64,000 nt of DNA from contig NZ_CP080429.1 of assembly GCF_019613795.1 (NCBI RefSeq), forward strand, positions 587,501-651,500, read 5' to 3'. Shown here piece by piece: positions 7,929 through 17,381 of the stretch (the first letter of the stretch is position 1; each line of letters starts with the position of its first letter). Source of the DNA: Flavobacterium litorale. Its GTDB lineage: Bacteria > Bacteroidota > Bacteroidia > Flavobacteriales > Flavobacteriaceae. The translations under genes and the position numbers were made by a program. A model generated the notes under the pieces. That model made no database searches, was not told the DNA's origin, and saw nothing but the letters and a program-made list of their open reading frames with translations.

Positions 7929-9344
7929 ATGTTGACTTTTGAAGTTGATATGACTAATTTTGAAAGATTACAAAACGATATGATAAAAATTAGAAGCAAA
8001 AAAGTTGAGGGTATAATTTCTGAAATTATTGACCAATATACTTATGCAGATACATCAGATAGACCATGGATTATTGGCTTTAGTGGAGGAAAAGATTCTA
8101 CGGTTTTATTAACATTAGTTTGGATAGCCTTGCAGAGAATAAAACAAGACTTACCTTATCCTTATCAATTGAGAAGACCTGTTTATGTGGTTTGTAATGA
8201 TACTATGGTGGAGAACCCTATTATCTCTAGCTATATTGATGATGTTTTAGTTAAAGTAGAAGAAGGTGCAAGAGATCAAGGAATTCCAATTATAGTTAAG
8301 AAAACTGTACCTAAGTTAGAAGAGTCTTTTTGGATTAATGTCATTGGTAAGGGATATCCAGTACCAAATAACACCTTTAGATGGTGTACAGATAAACTTA
8401 AAATTAGACCAACATCTAATTTCTTGTTAGAGCAAATAGATGAAAAAGGAGAAGCTATTGTTTTATTGGGTACTAGATATGAGGAAAGTGCTACTCGTGA
8501 AAGATCAATGAAGAAACATGAGGTTGAAGGGAAAAGACTTTCTAAGCATAACACAAATGCAAACACTTATGTATATGCACCTATAAAAGAGTTAATGCTT
8601 GAGGAAATATGGTATATAATTAATACAATACCATCTCCTTGGGGATTTGACAATTCTATTTTATTCCAAATATATGCTGATGCTAGTGCTGATGATTATG
8701 AGTGTCCAACTGTTGTAACAAATAAAGCACACTCTTCTTGTGGTCAAAGTAGGTTTGGTTGTTGGACTTGTACTGTTGTAAAACAGGACAAATCAATGAC
8801 AGCTTTGATTGAAAATGGTCAGCATTGGATGCAGCCACTTTTAGAATTTAGAAATAGCCTTGTAGAAAATAGAAATATTAGTGAAAACAGGTCTGATACT
8901 AGAAGAAATGGAATGCCAGCTGTGGATGAAGAAGGTCACAGATCTGGAAATTATGAGATGCATTATAGAGCTAGAATATTAAAAGAGCTTTTACAGATTC
9001 AAAAAGAAGTACAGAATGAAAGACCACATGTAACTTTAATTACTAATCAAGAGTTAATTGCCATTCAAGTGATGTGGAACAGAGATCTAGAATTTGATTA
9101 TACTGTTGGTGATATTTATAAGAAAATATACAATAAAGACATTAGCACAAATAATATTAAGTCTTTAGATGATACAGAAAGAAGAATCTTAAAAGATGTT
9201 TGTAAAGAGGATGTTTCATACTATCACTTAATAGATAATCTTATTACTCTGCAAGAAACAAAGACACTAATGATTTCTAAATATGGACTACATAATGATG
9301 TTGAAAATAGAATAGAATCATTTGTAAATGAAAATGAATTATGA
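7929..9344 (+). CDS. dndC: DNA sulfur modification protein DndC (PAPS reductase-like), 471 aa
   Basis: DndC supplies activated sulfur for the swap of a non-bridging phosphate oxygen in DNA for sulfur. The PP-loop SGGKDS is at 52-57 in IIGFSGGKDSTVLL. Four cysteines at 258, 270, 277 and 280 (CPTVV, SSCGQSRFGCWTC) fit the iron-sulfur cluster site of the family, and NTFRWCTDKLKIRP is the adenylyl-substrate region of PAPS reductase relatives. An alternative start is Met8. dndD begins 4 bases before this stop, so dndCDE are one operon. No cysteine desulfurase gene lies here, so the host IscS must act as DndA. Confidence 0.95.
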   Translation: MLTFEVDMTNFERLQNDMIKIRSKKVEGIISEIIDQYTYADTSDRPWIIGFSGGKDSTVLLTLVWIALQRIKQDLPYPYQLRRPVYVVCNDTMVENPIISSYIDDVLVKVEEGARDQGIPIIVKKTVPKLEESFWINVIGKGYPVPNNTFRWCTDKLKIRPTSNFLLEQIDEKGEAIVLLGTRYEESATRERSMKKHEVEGKRLSKHNTNANTYVYAPIKELMLEEIWYIINTIPSPWGFDNSILFQIYADASADDYECPTVVTNKAHSSCGQSRFGCWTCTVVKQDKSMTALIENGQHWMQPLLEFRNSLVENRNISENRSDTRRNGMPAVDEEGHRSGNYEMHYRARILKELLQIQKEVQNERPHVTLITNQELIAIQVMWNRDLEFDYTVGDIYKKIYNKDISTNNIKSLDDTERRILKDVCKEDVSYYHLIDNLITLQETKTLMISKYGLHNDVENRIESFVNENEL

Positions 9345-11428
9345 AAATTAGCAAAATAAAACTTAATAACTTTAGGATATATAAGGGGCAAAATGAATTG
9401 GACCTTTCATCTAAAGGGGATAAAAACATAAGTGTTATTGCAGGTAAAAATGGTTTTGGTAAAACAACGTTTTTAACTTCATTGATATGGTGTTTTTATG
9501 GAAAACTTATGACTCAGGTTGAGGATAAGTATAAAAAGGATGTCAAAAATATTGGCGGTTATGACAATTTTTTATTGTCATTGATAAATAGAGATGTTAA
9601 AGATGAATCTTCAGATGCTTCCTTTACAGTTGAAGTAGAGTTAAAAGATTTATTAATTCCTTCCATACCTTGTAGAACAGTAAGTATCAAAAGAACTTAT
9701 AGTCTTAAAACTAAAGAGGAAACATTACAAATTCTTATTGATGGTGATGAAAATGAGCTGACAAAAGATGTAGGTTTTGAAGTTTTTATTAATGACTTTA
9801 TCCTTCCTAGGGAGATAGCAAAATTCTTCTTTTTTGATGCAGAAAAGATAGTGTCTCTTGCAGAAGCAAAGTCTAAGTCTGAGTTAAGAAGTCTGAGTAA
9901 AGCATACTCAGAAGTTTTGGGGATTAAGAAATATGAGGAACTTAAAAACAACTTAGAGTCCTTATTGACAAAACTGAGAAGAAGAGGCGTTTCAGAACAT
10001 GAAGAATTCAAGTTAAAAGAGTTGTTGTCTGAAGAAGATGAGCTTGAAAAAATTATAAGCCATAATCAAGATAAGCAAGATGAAATAGACAAGCATCTCG
10101 TTATTTTAAAATCCGAAAGTGATTCTCTTCAAGAAAAATTAATTCGTGAAGGGAACTCAATTACTTTAGAGGAATTAAAGGAGCTAAAGTCTAAGCGTGA
10201 TGTTTTAAAAGAGGAATCAACTAGCATAAAACAAGAGTTGAGAAAACTTTTAGATTTAGTGCCACTTGTAATTGCAGGGAAGCATTTAAGTAAGTTATAT
10301 AATCAACTTGTTCTAGAGAATGATGATTTGTTTGGAGCTGTAACTGAAAAGATTCTTAAGAAGGAACTTCAGAGCTTTTCAAAAAGTATTCTAACTAATG
10401 TAGACCTATTAAGTTTAGACCCTTCAATAAAAGAAAAAATTGAAAAAGCCATTAATACTTCTATTAAATCAAAGCTCAAGAAAAAGGATGCTACCTCAAA
10501 AGTAGGCAAGGTATATCTTGAGTTTAATGAGGAGTCCTTTAGAGAGTTTGAAGCCATTTATAATAACATTAAAACAACATTTTTGAGTCAGTTTAATGCT
10601 ATTGTTAAAGAAGAAAAAGTCAATAAAGCCTTATTAAGCAGAACCATCAATAAAATAAAGCAAGGAGAGGCAAGAAAAGACAATCACTTAGCAAGACAGT
10701 TTAGAGATGAAAAGACTAAAGCTGATGCTAAAATTGAAACGCTTTATAATGAAAAGAATGAGCTTTTAGAAGAACTTGGCGGATTAAGATTAAAGTTAAC
10801 GTCTCACAAAAAGGTGAGATCTGAATATGAGAAGAATTTTAATTTGGTTGAAACAGACAAAAAGAAGTATGATGTTACTCAAAAGCTTTTAATCAAGATT
10901 AATGAGTTAATTAAAAGAATTAAAGAGGACAAAAAGTACTCTTTACAAAAATCTGTTTCTTTAGGTCTAAAGAAGTTGATGCATAAAGAAGATTTCATCT
11001 CTAATGTTAGAGTTAATATTATTGATGATGTTATGGATATTGACTTATTAGACAAAAATGGAGTAGTTATAGATAAGGATTCATTGTCTAAAGGTGAGCA
11101 ACAACTATACGCCACTGCGTTACTTAAAGCTCTTGTTGATGAATCTGGAATTAAGTTTCCAGTATTTATTGATAGTCCATTACAGAAATTTGATAAATAC
11201 CATTCTAAAAATATCATTAAAGAGTTTTACCCATTTATTTCAGAACAAGTAGTACTATTTCCTTTATTGGAAAAAGAACTGTCTGAAGCAGAGTATGAGC
11301 TTTTAAAGCCAAACCTAAACAAGGCTTTCTTAATTCATAATACTGATAAAGGCTCTGAGATTATTTCTACGCGTGTAAATAATTTATTTAAAGAATTTAA
11401 AAAAGAAAAAGATGTTTACACATATTAG
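9341..11428 (+). CDS. dndD: DNA sulfur modification protein DndD (SMC-like ATPase), 695 aa
   Basis: Walker A is GKNGFGKTT (35-43). Long charged coiled coils run from about 200 to 540. The ABC signature-like SLSKGEQQ begins at 581 and Walker B FPVFIDSP has its Asp at 611. KINNFRIYKGQNEL-like N-termini and this architecture are typical of DndD, which hydrolyses ATP and is thought to open or nick DNA during phosphorothioation. It overlaps dndC by 4 bases (ATGA) and dndE by 17. Confidence 0.93.
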   Translation: MKISKIKLNNFRIYKGQNELDLSSKGDKNISVIAGKNGFGKTTFLTSLIWCFYGKLMTQVEDKYKKDVKNIGGYDNFLLSLINRDVKDESSDASFTVEVELKDLLIPSIPCRTVSIKRTYSLKTKEETLQILIDGDENELTKDVGFEVFINDFILPREIAKFFFFDAEKIVSLAEAKSKSELRSLSKAYSEVLGIKKYEELKNNLESLLTKLRRRGVSEHEEFKLKELLSEEDELEKIISHNQDKQDEIDKHLVILKSESDSLQEKLIREGNSITLEELKELKSKRDVLKEESTSIKQELRKLLDLVPLVIAGKHLSKLYNQLVLENDDLFGAVTEKILKKELQSFSKSILTNVDLLSLDPSIKEKIEKAINTSIKSKLKKKDATSKVGKVYLEFNEESFREFEAIYNNIKTTFLSQFNAIVKEEKVNKALLSRTINKIKQGEARKDNHLARQFRDEKTKADAKIETLYNEKNELLEELGGLRLKLTSHKKVRSEYEKNFNLVETDKKKYDVTQKLLIKINELIKRIKEDKKYSLQKSVSLGLKKLMHKEDFISNVRVNIIDDVMDIDLLDKNGVVIDKDSLSKGEQQLYATALLKALVDESGIKFPVFIDSPLQKFDKYHSKNIIKEFYPFISEQVVLFPLLEKELSEAEYELLKPNLNKAFLIHNTDKGSEIISTRVNNLFKEFKKEKDVYTY

Positions 11429-11807
11429 AACCAGCAAAGAAAATAGAGAGGTAGTTGCTAAATTAACTAGACGTTTAAACTTAGGGACTGAGAATATTAT
11501 TTCTAGAATAGCATTAGCGCACTCTTTGTCGCAAGACAGAAAATTAAAGCTAGAAGATATTCAAAACTCTAGTGGTAAAGAATATACCAAATCAGTTTTG
11601 TTTGGGCAGTATTTAGATTATTATTTAGGGATGGTAGCTTTACATTATGGTATTCACATAACTGATAAAGACCTCCCTAAATACATTAAGATGCATATTG
11701 ATGATGGACTTCAATTACTAAATAAAGAACTAAATCAAAGATCCAATATTGATGGATTTGATTTTCTGGTAAAGAAGATAGAATTTGGTTTAGATAAAAT
11801 TAATTAA
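11412..11807 (+). CDS. dndE: DNA sulfur modification protein DndE, 131 aa
   Basis: The N-terminus FTHIRTSKENREVVAKLTRR and the segment NIISRIALAHSLS are characteristic of DndE, a small helical protein that binds nicked DNA in the Dnd complex. The length is normal. The start codon lies inside the end of dndD, which implies translational coupling. The order C-D-E matches the core modification operon. dndB, the usual repressor, is missing. Confidence 0.9.
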   Translation: MFTHIRTSKENREVVAKLTRRLNLGTENIISRIALAHSLSQDRKLKLEDIQNSSGKEYTKSVLFGQYLDYYLGMVALHYGIHITDKDLPKYIKMHIDDGLQLLNKELNQRSNIDGFDFLVKKIEFGLDKIN

Positions 11808-11815
11808 TAAAAATT

Positions 11816-12904
11816 ATGAGTTATAATATTCAAAGAACAACTTTTAAAGTAGCTGATTTTGTCTCGTGGTTTAATTCTAAAGGGCTGTTATTAAACCCTG
11901 ATTTTCAGAGAAGATCTGTTTGGAATGATAAATCGAAATCATATTTAATTGACACTATCCTGAGAGGTCTTCCAATTCCAGTAATTATACTTAGAGATGT
12001 TAAAACTGACCTTGATTCTTTTATGCCAGTAAAAGAGGTAGTCGATGGACAACAAAGGCTTAGGACAGTTATTTCATACGCACTGGGTGTATTTGATAAA
12101 GACAATAAGGCTTTTAAGTTGAGTAAAACTCACAATGAGACATATGGAGGAAAAACTTTTAAAGAGCTTCCCGATGAAGCTAAACAAGAAATATTAGATT
12201 ATGAGTTTTTTGTTCATGTTTTACCTTCAACAGTTTCTAACCGTGAAATTCTTGAGATTTTTTCAAGGATGAATAGTACAGGGGTAAAGCTAAATGACCA
12301 AGAATTACGAAATGCATCATTTTATGGTGAATTTAAGAGTTTGGCTTTTAAAATCGGAAATAAATATTACGATTATTGGATTAGATGGGGTGTTTTCACT
12401 GATTCTAAAATTTCAAGAATGGAGGAAGTTGAATTTGTTAATGACTTATTGATGCTTTCAATTGATGGGACAGTTAGAAGAACTCCAGAAAGCATAAATG
12501 CTTATTACAAAAAGTATGATGATGAAGGATCTATTCCTGAATCTAAGATTAAAACTCAAAGGCTAGAAAATATTTTTATGTTTCTAGATGAAGCATATGG
12601 TAAAAATTTTAAGGACAGTCCTTTTAAGAAGACCCCTTTACTTTACTCACTTTTTTCTGTCATCTATCAAAATGAATTCTCTGGAAAACCCACCAAAAAT
12701 GTAAAAATTAACATTAGTAAAAAGAGTTTAAAAAACAGTTTAGATAGGCTTTCTGAAGAAATAAAAAAAGCTCAGAAAGAATGGAAAAAAGATAGAAAAG
12801 TGACATCTCTACCTGAAAAAGTTTATGATGCCTTTACAAGAGGAACTAATTCAAAAGAGAATAGAGAAGAAGTATTTAAGTTTCTAAATAAAGAGTTGTA
12901 CTAA
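11816..12904 (+). CDS. DUF262 (GmrS/SspE N-terminal-like) protein, 362 aa
   Basis: The N-terminal DUF262 domain is clear: LLLNPDFQRRSVWNDKSKSY, GLPIPVIIL and the hallmark VDGQQRL (about 77-83). In SspE and GmrSD this domain is an NTPase-like sensor fused to a DUF1524 HNH nuclease. Here the last 120 residues are helical and basic with no HNH residues, so only the sensor half is present. It follows dndE by 8 bases and touches the HEPN-like gene, so it belongs to the dnd operon and may detect phosphorothioate DNA or gate a partner nuclease. Confidence 0.8.
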   Translation: MSYNIQRTTFKVADFVSWFNSKGLLLNPDFQRRSVWNDKSKSYLIDTILRGLPIPVIILRDVKTDLDSFMPVKEVVDGQQRLRTVISYALGVFDKDNKAFKLSKTHNETYGGKTFKELPDEAKQEILDYEFFVHVLPSTVSNREILEIFSRMNSTGVKLNDQELRNASFYGEFKSLAFKIGNKYYDYWIRWGVFTDSKISRMEEVEFVNDLLMLSIDGTVRRTPESINAYYKKYDDEGSIPESKIKTQRLENIFMFLDEAYGKNFKDSPFKKTPLLYSLFSVIYQNEFSGKPTKNVKINISKKSLKNSLDRLSEEIKKAQKEWKKDRKVTSLPEKVYDAFTRGTNSKENREEVFKFLNKELY

Positions 12905-13524
12905 TGCATTCAGATGTTTTATCACAAAGACTAAAGAAGGAATATGATAGTATTTTTGCATCTAGAAAAAGAATTGAAAAGGCAAATGTTACAAATAATG
13001 TTTATATAGCAGACAAAGATTTAAATTTGTTTTATGATGGAATGTTTCTCAAATCTGTAACTTTATTTGAATCTTTTGTTGAAGAGTTTTTTATAGGCTT
13101 GTTATATGATAAGTATAAATTAACTACTAGAAAGAAAATTCAAAAGCAAATTTTTAAAGACAGAAAGTTAGTTTTAAACTATCTCTTAAACGGGAAACCA
13201 TTTCTCGATTTATTACCTCTTTATAAATTAGAAAGAAATACAAAAGTATTTTATAAAAATGATAATCCATTCTCAAATATTCCTCCTGCATCAAAGGATA
13301 TTTTAAATCATATTTTTATAATAAGAAATGCTATTGCCCATAGTAGTGTTTCTTCAGACACAAAATTTAAGAGGTTTATTGAGGATAATCACAATACTTT
13401 GCCTATCAATCAACGCACACCTTCCAAATTTTTACAGTCTTTGAGGACTGCAAATCAGACAATGTTTGAAACATATGTTATTGAATTGAATTTTCTTGCT
13501 CAAACCATGACTCGATTTAGCTAA
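12904..13524 (+). CDS. HEPN-like protein (RiboL-PSP/MAE_28990 type), 206 aa
   Basis: A helical protein with IIRNAIAHSSVS, an R-x4-H motif typical of HEPN ribonucleases, at about residues 140-145. The N-terminal helices (FLKSVTLFESFVEEFFIGLL) fit MAE_28990/RiboL-PSP HEPN families, which often follow DUF262 genes. The start overlaps the DUF262 stop by one base. It may be the RNase effector of the DUF262 pair. The exact family is from memory. Confidence 0.65.
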   Translation: MHSDVLSQRLKKEYDSIFASRKRIEKANVTNNVYIADKDLNLFYDGMFLKSVTLFESFVEEFFIGLLYDKYKLTTRKKIQKQIFKDRKLVLNYLLNGKPFLDLLPLYKLERNTKVFYKNDNPFSNIPPASKDILNHIFIIRNAIAHSSVSSDTKFKRFIEDNHNTLPINQRTPSKFLQSLRTANQTMFETYVIELNFLAQTMTRFS

Positions 13525-13685
13525 TACTAAATGGTAATACATAATTAGATTAACGTTATATTCAATTGATTCGTTTTGCATTATACTTCAATTAATACAA
13601 CAATTAGAAAATTTTACAACTCTGATTTTATTATAAAAAGAGTTATTAATGTTTTAAAAAAATCGGATTTTAAGGAATCTGTATT

Positions 13686-14507
13686 TTATACACTCAACAT
13701 GCTGTCTGGTCCTGATTTTAGATCTGATATTTGTAAGTATTTGAAATGAACTCTATTTAGTATAAAATCAGCAGGAAATAAATCATCTCCATAATCATCA
13801 AGTTCAATATTTATAAATAAATTATTTAGATACGAATAGACTGTATCCCCCTTGCTTGTAATTGAAACTAAACTTTGAATATAAAAAAGAACCATTCTAG
13901 TGCTAGCTTGAATAAGCTTAATCAGATCAATTGGGTTGTTAAAATTAGAATTATATTCTGTATCTTCAGGAAACTCAAGATCTCCATGAGCAAATTTATT
14001 TCGAATATTATATATAATTTTTATCTCTTCTTTTGGAATTGCTTTTTTATATTCAATTAGATTTTTTTTCAAGCAACTGTTAAACATCAAAAAAAATCTT
14101 TCTTTAAAAACATCATAATCTTTGATGGGTAATTCATCTAAGTTATCAAGCTCTTTAATGCAAAGGTTAATTTTACCAATTTTTTTATTTTGACTTTTAG
14201 AATATCTTTTGGTAAGTAAATTTTCAAAACCACCCCAAACATAATTAAAGACGGTTAGTTGATTAATATATAATTGACTTATATTTCCCTTGGCTACATC
14301 ATATTCATATGAGGGTCTGCACCATGCTTTACTATCTGTTTTATCAAACCTGTTCCAAATAAAATCAATTTTTTTAATTCCAGAGGCAATCATTAACCAA
14401 TTATGTACATCTTCATAGCCTAATTGATTTATTATTAATGCTAAATCAGAACTATGTTCATGAATACATTTATATTTCACATGTTTAGACATCTTTGTAT
14501 AAGTCAA
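13686..14507 (-). CDS. HEPN-like protein, 273 aa, last gene of the accessory operon
   Basis: The centre contains IIYNIRNKFAHGDLEF, an R-x4-H motif (RNKFAH) as in Apea/HEPN proteins, followed by an acidic stretch. The rest is helical with no other motif. The first 23 bases overlap the end of the 160-aa gene, so it is the last member of the reverse operon. It lies tail-to-tail with the forward HEPN-like gene, so both defence operons end in such a protein. An RNase or a toxin-like effector role is inferred. Confidence 0.55.
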   Translation of the reverse strand: MTYTKMSKHVKYKCIHEHSSDLALIINQLGYEDVHNWLMIASGIKKIDFIWNRFDKTDSKAWCRPSYEYDVAKGNISQLYINQLTVFNYVWGGFENLLTKRYSKSQNKKIGKINLCIKELDNLDELPIKDYDVFKERFFLMFNSCLKKNLIEYKKAIPKEEIKIIYNIRNKFAHGDLEFPEDTEYNSNFNNPIDLIKLIQASTRMVLFYIQSLVSITSKGDTVYSYLNNLFINIELDDYGDDLFPADFILNRVHFKYLQISDLKSGPDSMLSV

Positions 14508-14967
14508 TAAACATATAATGAGAATTTTCTAATTCTCCCTTTTCATAAAGGTTTTCTAAATATTCTAGACCACCATTGGCATATTCTTCAATTAAGGTAA
14601 TAACATCAGAGATTACTTTATTTAACTGGTCTTCTTCCATATCCTCTAATTCATTCCAATCAATACTTAAATCATCTGTTTGAGTGAATATGACCATCAA
14701 TAAAAAATCTACTAGCGAGGAGTCTCTTTTCCATTTTCCAATTTCCAGAAAATCAGAAGTTAAGTTTCTTGGTGGTAATGGTAAACGTCTTTTCTTTTTT
14801 ATGCCAGTCATCATAGCATAAATATAAAGCTCATATATAGGTCCAAATTGACTGTATTCAGATGACCTTGCTCCTTTATTAGCTAATGCCTCTAGTAATG
14901 GTATTCTACTATTGGCATAGCGAGGTCTTTTGGTAACTAAATTTGATTTGAATTCTTGACTATTCAT
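14485..14967 (-). CDS. Dnd-associated small protein (resembles dnd system-associated protein 4), 160 aa
   Basis: No catalytic motif is visible. The layout FGPIYELYIYAMMTGIKKK, then DSSLVDFLLMVIF and the C-terminal LIEEYANGGLEYL resembles, from memory, the family called dnd system-associated protein 4. Those proteins also carry an AAxxG-type helix followed by EEYANxGL. The ATG overlaps the stop of the ATPase gene (TAATG), so the two are translationally coupled and the products probably interact. I treat the family call as likely but unproven. Confidence 0.55.
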   Translation of the reverse strand: MNSQEFKSNLVTKRPRYANSRIPLLEALANKGARSSEYSQFGPIYELYIYAMMTGIKKKRRLPLPPRNLTSDFLEIGKWKRDSSLVDFLLMVIFTQTDDLSIDWNELEDMEEDQLNKVISDVITLIEEYANGGLEYLENLYEKGELENSHYMFIDLYKDV

Positions 14968-17159
14968 TATTTTCTTCTTTCAATTTTAGTGGTTCTTTCT
15001 ATTTGCGATAACTCTTCATCAACTTCATTAAGGTAAAAGGTTTTAATGAAATCATTTTTCATTAGGTCTTGACCTAAATCTGTGAGTTTGTCCTCGGAGT
15101 CTTTATCATATAAATCCTTAACTAATATGATGCTTTGAGGGAACACTTCTGGGATAGCCTCAAAAAAACCTTTATTAAAGGCTTTTCCAAAAGCAGATAA
15201 AGGCGCATCAGCTAATAATGGGTAATTATATTGCGAAGTATTTGCTGAAATGATAGACATAACTACTGCAAACTTCTTCATTCTTTGGAAGCCTTCAGAA
15301 GCACCAGAAACTTCATTTCCTGCATCATCAATGTAATCTAAAGAAATACCACCAGAGGGAGACTTTTCAAACCTTAAAACACCTCCCTTAATGTCATTAT
15401 ATTTAATTAAACTTTGAAAATGCTCATTAGCATGATTTTCTAAAAGACTAACCATTTTATCAAATACTCTTTCCTTTGCCTTTAGGGTTGCATCAACCAG
15501 ATCTTTACTTATTTCATAATTTACAGTATATCCTTCTGGGATATCTTTAGGGCGTAAATTGGTGATTTCTTTTTCGGTATTTGCGATTTTGGTTTTTATG
15601 TCTTTAATAGAATCTTGGAGTCTTTCAATTCTTGAAGATGCCTGTTCCATTCTTCTTATAGAACCCTTGTATTGGTTTATAATTGTAGAAGCGTTATCAG
15701 TTCCTTCAGATTCAGTTCCAGCAATTAATATATCTTTCCTTTGGGATTTTAGAGCTTTCAATTCTGAACTTAACTTATCTAATCTTTGTTTTAGTTCTAA
15801 TTCCTTTTCCCTAGTTCTTAATACACTAGTAGGTATAGCATCGAATTTATTTAAGAAAGGTGCAGCATTAAGTTGAAGGTTTCCAAAAAAGTCCTCCAAA
15901 TTATTCTTCACAAACTCTTTTTGGTTTGTGTTTTCATGAGGTCTATTTTTAAGCTTTAAAAGATAGTTGTATTCATCAGTACCTTCTTTGGCAGGTCTAT
16001 TACAAACATAACAATGTTCACCATCAATCATTTGTTGCAATGTGACTGCATCAGGTGAGTCAGATGGTAATATTGTAAAATAATCATTTGGGTTTTCTGC
16101 CGCATTTAGTAATGCCTTCTTTTCATAGCGTTTTTGTCTAAACACTTGAATTTTTTCTTTAAAATCATTTATTGAGTCTTCAAACCCTAAAGAAATCCAA
16201 GAAAAATTACCATCAAAAAACCTATTGTTTATACCATCAAGAAAAGAGTCATAATCATCTTTAACTTGTTTTAGTATTCTATTTTTATTTGAAATTTTAT
16301 CATCTAATTCCTTTCTTTTTTCAGCATTAGCAAAGTTTTGCTCTAAGTCATTTTTTTCTTGCTCAGCAGCTTCATATAAAGTGTTGAACTCAGTGAGTTT
16401 TTCAGTTTCTTGAGTTAGTTTTTCTAATAATTCTTTTTTAGTTGCTAAAGCTGTTTCTAATCTATCATTGTGATCACTTGTAGATTTGGTTTGCTTATTC
16501 AAGTCTTTTTCAGCTTTCTCCGCAATGTCTTGAACAATATCAGCAATGTCCTCATATTTACTGATATTCGTTAATGTTCTCACAGCATCTTCAATACTTG
16601 ACTTTTTACTAAAGTCAATCATTTTATCTACTTCTTCACCCTGAAAGAAAGAGTATTGTCTTAGGGTAGGTAAAATAAGTTGGCTTATTATTTTTTGCTT
16701 TTCTTCAGCATCATAGACAGGCTTGTATTTAGGTAAAACATGATCAGTTTTATCCACTTCCATATCATCAATTGTGATTTGCCAACTATCAAAGTCTGTT
16801 ATTTTTTCACTTATTCTAGTTGCAGTGAAGGACTTGGTGATTTGATATTTATATCTACCAGTAGAATACTCTATCTTAATCCCTGTTTGCACTTGATCAC
16901 CAATAGAAGTTTCATTTTTAGCTTTGTCAGAAATAATTTTTACTGCAAAATCTTTTACATTTTTTTTCTTTTTGTCATCTGAATCTAAAACTTGGTCATA
17001 AAAAAGCCATAGAAAAGCATTAAAGAATTTAGATTTTCCTGCCCCATTGTCTGCCACTACAATGTTTACACCTTCAAGAAAATCATATCTAGTGTCTTCA
17101 TATTCCCCATAATAATTAAAGAAATTTTTAAAAGAAATACTATTTATAATTGATGCCAT
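14967..17159 (-). CDS. Rad50/SMC-like ATPase with CxxC zinc-hook, 730 aa
   Basis: The N-terminus ISFKNFFNYYGEYEDTRYDF leads to Walker A ADNGAGKSK (36-44). Coiled coil runs from about 210 to 350 and from 430 to 540, interrupted by EHCYVCNRP with Cys383 and Cys386, a Rad50-type hook. A variant signature SEGFQR begins at 621 and a Walker B-like LLADAPLSAF has Asp651 but no adjacent catalytic Glu. It differs from DndD in having the hook and in sequence. It is probably the DNA-engaging motor or clamp of the accessory module, working with the upstream helicase. Confidence 0.8.
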   Translation of the reverse strand: MASIINSISFKNFFNYYGEYEDTRYDFLEGVNIVVADNGAGKSKFFNAFLWLFYDQVLDSDDKKKKNVKDFAVKIISDKAKNETSIGDQVQTGIKIEYSTGRYKYQITKSFTATRISEKITDFDSWQITIDDMEVDKTDHVLPKYKPVYDAEEKQKIISQLILPTLRQYSFFQGEEVDKMIDFSKKSSIEDAVRTLTNISKYEDIADIVQDIAEKAEKDLNKQTKSTSDHNDRLETALATKKELLEKLTQETEKLTEFNTLYEAAEQEKNDLEQNFANAEKRKELDDKISNKNRILKQVKDDYDSFLDGINNRFFDGNFSWISLGFEDSINDFKEKIQVFRQKRYEKKALLNAAENPNDYFTILPSDSPDAVTLQQMIDGEHCYVCNRPAKEGTDEYNYLLKLKNRPHENTNQKEFVKNNLEDFFGNLQLNAAPFLNKFDAIPTSVLRTREKELELKQRLDKLSSELKALKSQRKDILIAGTESEGTDNASTIINQYKGSIRRMEQASSRIERLQDSIKDIKTKIANTEKEITNLRPKDIPEGYTVNYEISKDLVDATLKAKERVFDKMVSLLENHANEHFQSLIKYNDIKGGVLRFEKSPSGGISLDYIDDAGNEVSGASEGFQRMKKFAVVMSIISANTSQYNYPLLADAPLSAFGKAFNKGFFEAIPEVFPQSIILVKDLYDKDSEDKLTDLGQDLMKNDFIKTFYLNEVDEELSQIERTTKIERRK

Positions 17160-17165
17160 AATTGA

Positions 17166-17378
17166 TTAAATATTATGTATGTTTTTGAGTTTTTTATAAA
17201 TCATTGAAGAATTTAAATGATTATCATTTTCATTAATGATAACAGATAGCACTTCAACTATTTTTTTATGATAAGGTGGGCTTGTTGTTAATGAATCAAG
17301 CTCACTTTTTTTAATATTATATTTTTCAGTTATTTCTGGATCTGAAAGTATTTCTCTTAATATTTGATTTCTTTCCAT
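17166..17378 (-). CDS. Small hypothetical protein, 70 aa, in the accessory operon
   Basis: A 70-residue acidic-helical protein (NQILREILSDPEITEKYNIK...VEVLSVIINENDNHLNSS) wedged between the helicase (3-base gap) and the ATPase (6-base gap). No known motif is recognised. The tight spacing on both sides argues that it is translated. A bridging or regulatory subunit is possible. Confidence 0.6.
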   Translation of the reverse strand: MERNQILREILSDPEITEKYNIKKSELDSLTTSPPYHKKIVEVLSVIINENDNHLNSSMIYKKLKNIHNI

Positions 17379-17381
17379 TAT

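Noticed and set aside
13525-13685. A possible small RNA between the convergent HEPN-like genes
   Set aside because: The 160 bases are AT-rich without a clear hairpin, promoter or terminator, so nothing can be supported.
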